Shown here: piece by piece, positions 49,200 to 59,213 of the stretch
Layout of the letters: the number at the start of each line of letters is the position of its first letter
Numbering within the stretch: position 1 is the stretch's first letter
DNA from: Epiperipatus broadwayi
Taxonomy: Eukaryota > Onychophora > Udeonychophora > Euonychophora > Peripatidae
NCBI GenBank assembly: GCA_028023455.1
Contig: JAQFVV010001006.1
Location: 28,501 to 92,500 of the forward strand
Length of the DNA: 64,000 nt
Direction: 5' to 3'
Position numbers and translations under genes: made by a program
Notes under the pieces: generated by a model
Database searches by the model: none
Told to the model about the DNA's origin: nothing
What the model saw: only the letters and a program-made list of their open reading frames with translations

Positions 49200-50160
49200 A
49201 ATACATAACTTTATGGGCAGGGCAAGCTGTAACAACCTCGTAGAGGGCTTGATCATCACCAGTCCTGGATCAATATATATATATACTGATTATGATTTTC
49301 TTTTTTTTTTACTTAACATATTTAATATGCACACATGACATTTTATTACTTTATTCATTGGGCAGAGCAAATTTACTGTTAAAATTAATAATTATTAACA
49401 GTTTTTACTTTTACTTTCAAAAGCAAATTTATTTACATTTAGGTCAATTACAATACATTGATATTTTTAAATTTATGACTATGTTTCAAAGCAACTTTAT
49501 GAAGTCACTAAAGTACGATCCACCTGTGCAGGGGCCATATTGTCACCTGCAGCAGTGGGCCATAGAGGCTACAGTTATACATTTATATTCTACAACTGGG
49601 CAGTGGCTCTAAGCAATACAACCACCTTATCCAATAGATTAGGTATTACAGGTATCTGAAAAAGAAAAATGTGTTTGGAGTACAAACATCTAGAAAAAAC
49701 ACCAAAAAAAAGGGACATGAATTATCACAGATCAAATGGCAGTCAATCAGGGGGGTGCTACGTCCATTCGAGGCAATGTCTATGTGGAACAATTGACTCT
49801 CAACCTGCCTGGAATGTTCCCAGGCAGCTCCCACTATATCCCATCAGCCAGAACTCAGTTTAGCAAGAACCCAGACCCACTCCTTGGACAAGATTAAACT
49901 TCTTCAGCCTCTGCCATAAGTGAGTTGCAATTTATCTAGGTGTAACATTGGTTCAGCATGTTCAGAACACCAACCAAATCAAGGGGCCATGAGAACCTTG
50001 CCAGATCATCCCCAAACCTGGGTGCGGCAATGATCGCTGACTAATCCCACCAATCAACAACCCTTTTATGGCTGTTGCCTCTACCCTTGAGACCGAGAAT
50101 TCAAGCAAAACTGAAACAGGAAAAAAAGCAATTAGACTCATCATCCCATTAAGTTCTCAG
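49200..50160. other. Less AT-rich block, unclassified (likely old repeat)
   Basis: From about 49500 to 50120 the sequence is markedly richer in G and C than its flanks, with short open frames on both strands that share no domain. No terminal repeats, pol III boxes or splice pattern could be established. An old transposon or SINE cluster is the simplest explanation. Confidence 0.3.
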
Positions 50161-51639
50161 GGTTGATAATCCAGTTCATATTATATAACCTTGTTTTGAA
50201 CTAGATTGTGACAAAATTTCAATTGTGATTCTGCTTTACTGATCCTATCAAGTTCTTCTAATCCAAGTGTTCTAATTCTTGATTCTTAAAGTTCCAATTA
50301 TAAAATCTAATGGTTTGTATTTAGTCTTTGAGTCTTTCTTAATAATTTAAATCTAAAAGGATTGAATAATTAATCGTTTATGTTTCTGTCTAGGCCCATA
50401 ACATTTTATAAACCCACTTTTATCTCTAAATCATTGTTTTTTATCTTCTAATTCACTTCTTCATAATTCTAAGTCAATTTAAAACTTTTTTGAAAAAATT
50501 TATTTTTTGTGGCATCCCAATTGCACCTGGAGTGGCCCAATAACTTTTGTATTACAGATTCCTTGTTTCTGCCTAAGAGATTTATTTTATCCACACTTCA
50601 TTTTAAAATCATATATATTCAAATCTTATGAAAGAGTTGCCAAAATTTTGACTTTTATTTTTCCCCGAGTCAAAAAATTCATAACTATTTCCTAAAATAG
50701 AACTTTCTTCTTTAACACAAATTTAATTGCAATGTTATTGTTATATAAATAATTATTAATACTTTTCAGAATACTGTATTTTTTTTACTACAGATGCTCT
50801 TTTCGGACATTTTTAACAAGAGTTTGTTCTTTTTTATATATATAATAGTGGCGATTTAGGTTGCTTATTATATATATATATATATATGTCATATTATTAT
50901 TACTATTTGCGGGATATTCTGTGTAGTGAAAAAGCTAAATACTGACGTTTCAGTACAATATATATGAAAATATATATTGAAAATAGATATTGAAATAATA
51001 ATTTATACGTTTTGTAATATGTATTAAGTGTTAGTTACATATTTGGTTATTTGTTTCGAAGAATAGTAAAATGTGCAGAAATTAATCTTAACTTTTTATA
51101 TATTTTTTTAAAATATATATATATATATTCTTAACTTATATATTTAAACTTTAAACTGATACGTATAAGGCAATTTGAGTATATATAAAGATTTGAAATT
51201 TGTCCCAATAAATATCATTATTTAATTTAATATCCATATAAACCATGTGGCAACATATGAAACTGGATTATTTCTTTCTGCAATCACTTTGATATTAAGA
51301 GAGTGTGAAAATCCTCACATCAATTCCAGTTTGCTACTTCTAACACTCAATCTTGTAATGAACTTTTGAATAATAAAGGTATTTGATTACTTTTTTAAAT
51401 ACAAATATAAAACAACTTCACGATAAAACATTACATTTTAAAAATAAAGAAACAAATGATAAAAAAGAAATAAAACAAAAGCAGTTTATTTTAATCAAAA
51501 TATAAAAAAATAATACGATTTTTATAAAAGTGTCAGCAAAAGAATAATTTCCCGATAATGACAAAGTTATTTGCAGACACAAAACCAATTATTACTACTA
51601 CTACTACTACTACCTAACTATTGCTACTCCTCCAACAAC

Positions 51640-51672
51640 TACTACAAATAATAATAATAATAATAATAATAT
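51640..51672. repeat. Short ATT/TAA microsatellite beside the receptor donor site
   Basis: A taa/aat run of about 27 bases lies some ten bases inside the intron after the 51683 donor, preceded by a tact repeat at 51592-51612. Confidence 0.85.
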
Positions 51673-51682
51673 TTTTTTTTAC

Positions 51683-52352
51683 CTCTAGCCATATTCATAA
51701 TAGCTGTAAGTAATTTTCTGAAACGTTTTTTAATTCCATTGAATGCTTTTTCTCTTGAAGTTATATTCTCTACTTTTTTCAATTGCTTTTGTATTATTTT
51801 ACCAGGCATTTTTGATTCTGTTGATGAATCATATACTACAACAACATCGTGCCAATGATAAGTAATTAATATTTTTAAAGTTAGATCAAATATATCTTTA
51901 ACACTGCACATAAGCCTTGTCAGAGTCGAAAATATTATTTTGTTATCAAATGCGGTACTCCAGGGATAAGGTGAAATAATTGGAATATTCCAGTCACTCG
52001 CCATCCGTGCTACATGTTCCAGCTCTATTGAATAGGATGGCCCAACAACAAGGATAAGTGTTTGCAGAAAATGCTCTTTACTGAACCCAACGGCAGCTTG
52101 TCCAGGTTTAGCCCCACCGTCTACAATAATTATGGAATGATTCAAGCAACTTATACTATCGATAAATATTGTATTACTTTTTTCATCAACAGCCATTTGG
52201 ATACTAGAAGCTGGATAAATATCATAACCGTCTTCTTTTGAACAAATCGTTAAAATTGTCAATTTTTCACACTGTTTAGTTATCGTTAACAGTCCTTTTA
52301 CTAAGGAAATTAAATTAATATAATTTATAAGAAAAAACATTCCGTAACTCAT
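51683..52352 (-). CDS. First coding exon of a natriuretic-peptide-receptor / receptor guanylyl cyclase-like protein (paralogue A)
   Basis: From ATG at 52352 the exon encodes about 223 residues. A hydrophobic N-terminal segment (INYINLISLVKGLL, residues 9-22) is a likely signal sequence. Then follow DIYPASSIQMAVDEK and the family signature LVVGPSYSIELEHVARMASD, WNIPIISPYPWSTAF and FSTLTRLMC. Identity to the 23455-24139 exon is obvious in this centre and weak toward the ends. The exon ends with codons for A and R and one G before GTAAAA (51682 downward), the same domain position and phase as paralogue B. The frame appears to run on into a taa microsatellite only because it reads through the donor. 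The protein would be an extracellular peptide-binding receptor. Whether a kinase-like and cyclase part follows cannot be seen. Confidence 0.86.
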
Positions 52353-52698
52353 CGTAATTATTAAAAAAATGTTTATAACATTTCAGATTTGTAAAACAAA
52401 AACATATTGTGTTGCGTTTTTTCATTGACACCTTATTTAAAACTTTGTCATGTATTCTAGGTTATAAAATATTTATATTCAGTTTGAGACAGCAACAAAT
52501 GACAGAATATAATAAGCCTTTTAAATGGCAACTTTATCTCTGAATTATATATCAAATTGTAGGTAAATTTATCAAAGGAATAATTTATTAGAAAACATAT
52601 CCACGTGCTGATACATTAAGTGAAAAAACGTTACACACCCTAATTGCGAAATGAATCTACAATTAAAGGGGATTAAAGGAAACTCTATGTCACAAAAC

Positions 52699-53115
52699 TA
52701 AAAAAAAAAACCATTAGTTTTAAACAATCGCTTTACATTTTAATTTGATTAACTGAGCTATTTTTTTTTAAAAACAACTATAATAGTTTCGTTAAAAAAA
52801 GATGGATATATATATATTTAAATCATACATCTTTACGAATTATATAGCTTATAGATGTAGTGCATCGTAATTGATATATACATACATATTGCATTAAATG
52901 TTTGTAGAATATTAATTAGAACTAAAAAAAAAAAACAATTAGTTTAAAACAATGATTAACTGAGCTATTTTTTAAAAACAACTATAATAGTTTCGTTAAA
53001 AAAAAGATGGAAATATATATATTTACGAATCATATAGCTTATAGATATAGTGCATCGTAATTGATATATGCATACACATTGCATTAAATATTTGTATAAT
53101 ATTAATTAGGACTAA
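52699..53115. repeat. Diverged tandem duplication, unit about 190-225 bp
   Basis: Two direct copies (about 52699-52923 and 52924-53115) share attaactgagctatttttt, caactataatagtttcgtta, agatgga, tatagcttatagat, tagtgcatcgtaattgata and gcattaaat in the same order. The first copy has an extra segment (about 30 bases) after the poly-A start. Confidence 0.9.
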
Positions 53116-53369
53116 AATTGATTTAAAAGCTATTACTACTCTTTATAACAGGGAAATGCCATATTTTATATTTAAAGCTTAATTTCTAAATAATACGCAC
53201 ACATACTCAATTACTCTTAAACATGCTTCATATCATGACATATAACTTATTTAGAAATAATCGTTACATTAGAGTGTATATACATATTTTCAAATTTATT
53301 GCTTTCTTTCAGTTATTTTGCACACCTTAGCTCAGTCCCATCAGGACAGACGTCAGACAAACCTCTCAC

Positions 53370-54190
53370 TATAGATGTATTTTTTGAAACATTCACTTAT
53401 TTTTATATGTATGACAATGGATAAATCAAACTTCTTTTTTACAAGCTTGTTTTTATATGACTATAATAAAAATAAAATATATCCAACGATTCAAGTATTT
53501 TATAGTCTTTTTCAAAGACAAAAATAAAAAAAATTAAATATACAAATATATAATAATAAATATAACTTATTCCAAACAATTGCAAAAATATTAAAAAATA
53601 CCAAAAATTCTCTTTCCCTCAACATCTTTGTTTATTACAATCAATCTCAACTTAATAAATTTTTTGACATTTATATACTCATCCAAAAAAATACCTTAAA
53701 AAGTTTAATTAATAAACCTGTTATTTTCTTTTTTTCTTTTCTATTAATATCAAGTTTAATTCAGGTTTAATTTCCCTGAGTCCTTTATCATTCTTTCATG
53801 ATATGACTTTACTTTTAAAAATATATATTTACTTATAATAAAAACTTTTACATGTAATCAAGCATTAAACAAGATCTAGCACCTCTCGTTCTATTGAGAG
53901 TTGTAATTATGAATAAGACAATCAATGAAGGTTAGAGTATATTAGTCCAAGAGTGCAGTGTTCAAGTATGACCAAGTGTCTTCGATCATTTGTTTTGATG
54001 AATAGCCTTTGTTCCTTTTCTTGATTTTCTCTAAGCTGACAATTGAACTACTTCTTATTCTGATTTTCCAATAACATGGTATGAATTTATACATTCTAAA
54101 GATTTTATTTCAAAATCTTTGTTTTCTTCATTTATATGATTGTAAATAGCAGAATTTTTATCACTTAAATGCTGTTTTAATCTAGTTTTA
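53370..54190 (-). pseudogene. PLE GIY-YIG endonuclease end, inverted copy with an internal insertion
   Basis: The minus strand reads LSDKNSAIYNHINEENKDFE and then, after the interruption at 54074-53807, HERMIKD followed by decayed sequence. This matches the plus-strand GIY-YIG segment at 57140-57480, of which it is the inverted copy. Complementarity continues through the 3' non-coding part to about 53370 (paired with about 57770). The upstream part of the domain, with the GIY and YIG motifs, is missing here. Confidence 0.8.
53807..54074. mobile_element. 268-bp insertion with 10-bp target duplication in the PLE end
   Basis: The sister copy near 57375-57390 reads catACCATGAAAGA without interruption. 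In this inverted copy the same site is split, with catgatatga at 53797-53806 and catggtatga at 54075-54084 (one mismatch) as flanks. The inserted sequence has no recognisable coding content or obvious terminal inverted repeats, and ends in an AT-rich tail on one side. A SINE or other short element is likely; its family is unknown. Confidence 0.75.
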
Positions 54191-54389
54191 TAAATGATTA
54201 TGCTAGAGATATTATTAAACATTTTTTTTCTAATAAAAATATTGAGAAAATAAAAAAAAGAATAAGATTAAATAAGAATAAGAATGAAAAAAACAAAGGT
54301 AATTTATATTGGTTTCAATATAATCAAAGGTTTGTTTGTTAAAGTTAGAAAATTATTTTAAATGATTAATAAGAAATATAATGTTTTCA

Positions 54390-54940
54390 TTTATCCAGTT
54401 TATAAAATGGTTGGCCAATGGGGCTTCGTATGAGTGGAATTATTGCCAGCATCATCCTTAATGCATATGAGCAGATCATCATCCCTAGACACCTGTCCAC
54501 TGACCTTGTATCATACACTCACTACATCAATGATATTTTCATAGCTGCATCCCTTGAAACCATAAAAGACTAAGACAGACTTACGCTGCCATGGGTCTGA
54601 TTATAGACACAGTACACCAAGATGCTTGTAACTCTATCAAATAACTAGATGTCTACAAAATGCTAATCAAGCTAATACACATAAGAGGCCATATCTACAT
54701 TCAATCAAACATGCCCAGCACTTACAAACTGGTTGGCTTGAGGGCATTTCTATACAGCAATGCCAATCTATGCAGCTTTGAAGCTGATAGAAATGCTAAC
54801 ATTGAAATGTATTGAGCAGACTTATTAAAGGTGAAATATAACAGAAAAAGCATAAATAACACAATCAGGACCTTCAAATGCCAACTTAACCCAGCAAACA
54901 CACAGAGCCAACCATGAATTCTTCTCCCATACATACACAA
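54390..54940 (+). pseudogene. Second PLE: reverse transcriptase fragment (left part)
   Basis: Plus-strand frames read PMGLRMSGIIASIILNAYEQ, then YTHYINDIFIAASLE, where the catalytic YxDD is degenerate (YIND), then LDVYK and IYIQSNMPSTYKL further on. These correspond to PLE RT motifs between 'Q..GTPMGS.+S.I+A.+' and 'F.LD.' before the linker. Stops and frameshifts break it. The copy continues at 56480 after the insertion of a 1,523-bp element. Confidence 0.83.
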
Positions 54941-55199
54941 GAATTTATGTTACTTGTGAATAATTCAACCGATGACGTTTTTGACTTACCGATTTCTTTT
55001 CCGGTAGACATCGACGTTTTTTGCATGACAACGTTGTCATGGTAACGAAGTGACTGGCATGATTAATCCATCAGAGAGTCAATTTTTTTTTTTTCACCCG
55101 CGAGATTTAAAATTCGTAGAGAGGTTTGGGAAATTTTTTGATTTTTCTGTCTATTGCGATTTTGCTATCCACGGCATCACAGTTACTTTTTTGAGCTGT

Positions 55200-56030
55200 T
55201 AATTCGGGTAAAGTGTTTTATTTATCTGTTTATTTTAAATTTACAAAAAGTTTTTGTTAATATTTCTACAATTCTGAAGCTTACATTGAATTACGTTTAA
55301 TGTGTAAATAATTTATTCTCCGGTAAAGTGTTTTTTTATTTATCTGTTTATTTTAAATTTACAAAAACTTTTTGTTAATATTTCTACATTACATTTTTAA
55401 TGTGTAAATAATTTAAAATAATTTTTTAAATCAATTTTGCAATATGCAATACGTTTTAAAAATTACCAAATGCATGTAAAAGTGCGGCATTTTCTGGACG
55501 CCATTAATACCAGATTTGCATTAGATCACATCTTTTTTATTTAGGTGTTTATTTAAAATTAACAAAAAGTTTTTGTTAATATTTCTACAATTCTCAAACT
55601 TACATTGAATTACGTTTAATGTGTAAATAATTTTCAATAATTTTTTAAAACAAATTTGGAATATATATTACGAAATGCATGTGATAACAAGGACGCCATT
55701 AATGCCAGATTCGCATTAATTTGAGTAAAGTACTTTTTGTTAATATTTCTACATTACGTTTTTAATGTGTAAATAATTTGAAATAATTTTTTAAATCAAT
55801 TTTGCAATATGCAGTACGTTTTTAAAATTACCAAATGCATGTAAAAGTGTGGCGCCATTAATACCAGATTTGCATTAGGTTGCGTCTTTTTTATTTAGGT
55901 GTTTATTTAAAATTTACAAAAAGTTTTTGTTAATATTTCTACAATTCTCAAACTTATTTACAAAAAATATTTGTTAATATTTCTACAATTCTCAAACTTA
56001 CATTGAATTACGTTTTAATTTTATTTTTAA
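55200..56030. repeat. Internal direct repeats of the TIR element
   Basis: Segments such as tttacaaaaagtttttgtta, atatttctacaattctcaaa and ttaatgtgtaaataattt recur at least five times (starting near 55240, 55360, 55560, 55735, 55915 and 55960), with spacing from about 60 to 220 bases and varying completeness. Confidence 0.85.
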
Positions 56031-56265
56031 TTTCTGAATTATATCATGCAGCTATGAGAGTAATACAATGTCTGATATATGTGTACACTGGGCCTGCAGC
56101 CCGACAAAAACATCCGGAGCCCCACGCCAATTCCAGCGCTACGCGCTGCTGTATTTTAAAATTGAGAATAATATTTTGACGCATGCATGTACATTTTTTT
56201 TTTAGTATTTGCCTGACCTGCGTCAGATATTTTTCATTTTTGAATATTTTTTAGCATGTGACCTG

Positions 56266-56460
56266 GATAATTCACCAGATGACATATTACCCTGAAGGCA
56301 TATCACTCTAATCTTGCGATTTTTAATGTACCGTGTTCACATGATCTGCGGACACATTTTAGCAATTACATATGTCCGCAGATCACTTGGAGATGTTATC
56401 TTAAGAATCACAAGATTAGAGTGATATGCCTTCAGGGTAATACGTCATCGGTTGAATTAT
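56266..56460. repeat. Subterminal hairpin at the right end of the TIR element
   Basis: Arms of about 87 bases at 56266-56353 and 56374-56460 share tattaccctgaaggcatatc, actctaatctt and atctgcggac in complement. The outer part of the left arm (ataattcaccagatgacata) is a diverged extra copy of the terminal repeat. The right end could fold into one long stem. Confidence 0.88.
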
Positions 56461-56479
56461 ACACAAGTACCGAATTTAT

Positions 56480-56905
56480 AAACAATTTTTTATGATAATT
56501 TAACCTTGTGCTATTGCACTCCTCCCAATTTTTAATAGAATACTTAACAATACTAAAGATCAGCTACCTCTAATACCCACACAGCAAGCAAGTATATAAT
56601 ATAGCATTTCCATATGATGATTGCTCACATCATATTATGGGGAAATGAAGGCAACATTACACACAATGCTCTCACAGCACACATATGCTTATAATAAAGC
56701 ACAAACAGACCCCATACATACCTCTATCTTCATGCAGCACAGCACCTCTACAGGCCACTCCTGCATCCTAGACAACCCTTGTGTCATATGCAAGAAGTGT
56801 CACAACTTAAAGAAAAAGATCAAAGAAGCCCATTTCATTAACTTGGACTGTAATTCGATGAACAAAGAAGACACGTTATGCAATAGCAAAAAATGGCAAA
56901 CGTAA
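56480..56905 (+). pseudogene. Second PLE: right part with C-terminal endonuclease region
   Basis: Downstream of the insertion, the frame from about 56600 reads AFPYDDCSHHI (from 56608), then HTYAYNKAQTDPIHTSIF, HSTSTGHSCILDN, and finally KKKIKEAHFINLDCNSMNKE (to 56870). This resembles the H-x-D and E-x-x-x-I-N patterns that end PLE GIY-YIG domains. It is broken by stops and frameshifts. The GIY and YIG motifs themselves were not found in this copy. Confidence 0.65.
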
Positions 56906-57139
56906 TTTGCATACATTTTGCATTTCATAGCAATGGTCTTACTTTCACAATTCATTTAGCACACAACTTTGATAATGATGGTATTCCTTTGAAAGTACTA
57001 AGCTAATAAACTCAATATCGATTTGATTTATTTATTGTATTTCATTTATTTGTTTGCTTTCCACTCATAATTTTATTTGTGTAAAATATATATTGCATAT
57101 ATATTACTCGTTAAAAAGAAAAAAAGTTTAAATTTTTGA

Positions 57140-57480
57140 ATGAATAATAATAGGGAATGTAACAATTTAGAGATTATGAATTCTGTTTACATAATAAAAT
57201 GTTTGAATTGTTTTAAAAAATATATAAAGATGTCATATGTTGGGACTATAAAAAATAAATTGGAAACTAGATTAGAACTGCTTTTAAGTGATAAAAATTC
57301 TGCTATTTACAATCATATGAATAAATTTAAACATAAAGACTTTGAAATAAAACCTTTAGAATGTATATAGTCATACCATGAAAGAATGATAAAGGAAGGA
57401 ATTTACATTAGTGAAATTAAACTGATGTTAATGGAAAAGAAAAAAGAAAATAATAGGGTTATTAATTAAACTTTTTAAGG
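57140..57480 (+). pseudogene. GIY-YIG endonuclease end of a further PLE, plus orientation
   Basis: The frame at 57140-57370 reads NSVYIIKCLNCFKKYIKMSY then VGTIKNKLETRL, equivalent to the 'VYxIxCxxCxxxYVGxTxxxLxxR' GIY-YIG signature (YII for GIY, YVG for YIG), followed by SAIYNHMNKFKHKDFEIK. After a stop, HERMIKEGIYISEIKL continues to about 57470 and shows the E/N end of the domain. Together with 53370-54190 it forms an inverted pair bracketing the 54.4-56.9 kb PLE. In the family the domain cuts the DNA at the insertion site. Confidence 0.8.
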
Positions 57481-58100
57481 TATTATTTTGTATGGTTATA
57501 TAAGTGTAAAAAATTTGAAGTTGAGATTGTTTGTAATAGAAAAATGTGTTATGATAAAGAGAATTTTTAGTATTTTTTAATGTTTTTGCAATTGTTTGGA
57601 ATATGTGACATTTATTATTATATATTTGTATATATTTTTTTAGTGTTCCTTAAAAAACACTATATAGAATATTTGAAATATTGGGGGTATTTTATTTTTA
57701 TTATAGTCATATAAAAACAAGTTTTGAAAAGAAGAAGTTTGATGTATTCATTGACGTATATGAAAAATTATGAATTAATTTGAAAAGAAAAATGTGTTGA
57801 TGATATTTTAAATTCATTCACTTACTTTACAAGAGAGAAAAATATACATAGCAAATGTTATAATTAAAATTTATATACACACTTTTTTAGATATACTTAA
57901 ATTTAGCTTCATTTATATAATTTTAAATATAATTCAAATTTCTATTACATCACACATTTCTGAAATTATTGTGTTTGGCTTGGTTTACAGGTTCGGTTTC
58001 AAACCAACATACAAATGATGACAAAGTATTCAACAATTAATATGTATAATTCATTAGGACAAAAATACAAACATATGTTAGTTAATCAAACATATAAACA
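57480..58100. other. PLE 3' non-coding end and AT-rich spacer
   Basis: Up to about 57770 the sequence is the inverted counterpart of 53370-53600 and represents the 3' part of the PLE. The rest is AT-rich and unassigned. Confidence 0.45.
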
Positions 58101-58900
58101 TATGGTTTACATAAGTTAATGCTGAGATAATCATGCCGAGTAATGGAACTCACTTCTAGCTATATAAGTAGCCTGCCTCATGAGGTCAAGTAAGACTCTT
58201 CTGGCTGTACTGGACAGCTTGCCTTGAATTTTCTCTGGTTCAAACTCTTCCTGCTGCACTTAGACAGCTTGCCTCAATCAGTTGCAGATGTAGCAGTTTC
58301 TAGCCTATATGTGGACTTCCTATGCTGCATGGATGTTCTGAAAATGACTAGAGAAAATACTTTTGCTGATGGCATAGGGTTTATTATGAGCATATTCAGT
58401 CATTCAGGCTGACAGAAGTAATTGCTCTTTCTACCTTGCCTCCAAATGGCTGACTATTTAATGGCAGTTCCCCTACCTTACTAATAACATGAATTATGTT
58501 TGCGAATCCCAATGAAGGATATATTCTCATTGAATAGTGACTGGGTGCCAGCCAATTAGGAAAGGAATCAGGAATAATCCATTTGTAAAAGCAAGTTCAG
58601 ATGTGACATCCTTCATCCTGGCTAAAATTAGCACTGGAGACATCAAGATGCACTGGATGATGTATAGTCCACTTCGTTGGTGGCTTCTGACAATTGATGT
58701 TTCTGGATGCTTCTTCACTACACCTTGTTTCTGGATATTTGCTACTGCCTTGATTTTGATATTCATCTTTCCTACTTGATGTACTTGTCCCAGGTTACCC
58801 AACAACAGTTAAGAGACACTTTAGTTGAGTCACTACTGCTGGTATTCATTTTATGGAGCTGTAGTACATATGGCATAGTAATTGTGTTCCTATTTGAAGT
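58100..58900 (-). pseudogene. Probable Ty3/gypsy integrase 3' region or downstream non-coding remnant
   Basis: Directly downstream (minus sense) of the integrase fragment, less AT-rich sequence continues to about 58100. The frame 58805-58527 reads GNLGQVHQVGKMNIKIKAVA, which may be a decayed integrase C-terminal barrel or the start of non-coding sequence. Assignment rests mainly on position. Confidence 0.4.
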
Positions 58901-58901
58901 G

Positions 58902-59205
58902 TTATTTTTTCTCTTCTTGTTCAAGATTAGCAAAAGGCTTCAGGGTTAATATGATTGTTCTTAAGGGTCTGTTGAATAACAGTTCTTCTGGAGTCTTCCC
59001 TGTTGCCATGCTCACTGTGGAATGCTGCACTAGCAGAGTCCTGAAAATTCTGGTGTTCCAACTTCCCATATCTGTGTTTGTTATCAGCTTTGTGTTGGCT
59101 TCTGAGTAATCAGGTTTTAATTTAGTTAATGTTGTGATTTGGTACAGATTTCTCACTGCAAAGGCTAAGTGACTGAACCAGTCATGGTCTAATAAGTTGC
59201 TATGA
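58902..59205 (-). pseudogene. Ty3/gypsy integrase C-terminal fragment
   Basis: The minus strand reads RIFRTLLVQHSTVSMATGKT followed by PEELLFNRPLRTIILTLKP. This matches the segment after the catalytic core of gypsy integrases ('...L..YR..PHSTTG.SPAELLFGR.+RT.LP.LKP'). Integrase joins the element's cDNA to host DNA. The catalytic aspartates and glutamate are not in this fragment, and the upstream part is replaced by the LINE at 59.2 kb. It is a different insertion from the 16.8-18.7 kb remnant, which lacks integrase. Confidence 0.85.
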
Positions 59206-59213
59206 TTACCAAA

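Larger units (their letters stand above)
54949..56471. mobile_element. 1,523-bp element with terminal inverted repeats and 8-bp target duplication
   Basis: Left end gttacttgtgaataattcaa, followed by ccgatgacg; right end is its complement with two mismatches in about 28 bases (ttgaattatacacaagtacc ends at 56471). GAATTTAT is present directly outside both ends (54941-54948 and 56472-56479), an exact 8-bp duplication, and it sits in the middle of a PLE reading frame. The interior holds degenerate direct repeats (about 55200-56030) and a subterminal hairpin (56266-56460). No transposase frame. The TSD length suits hAT, P, Merlin or MULE type elements, but the family is not determined. Confidence 0.9.
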
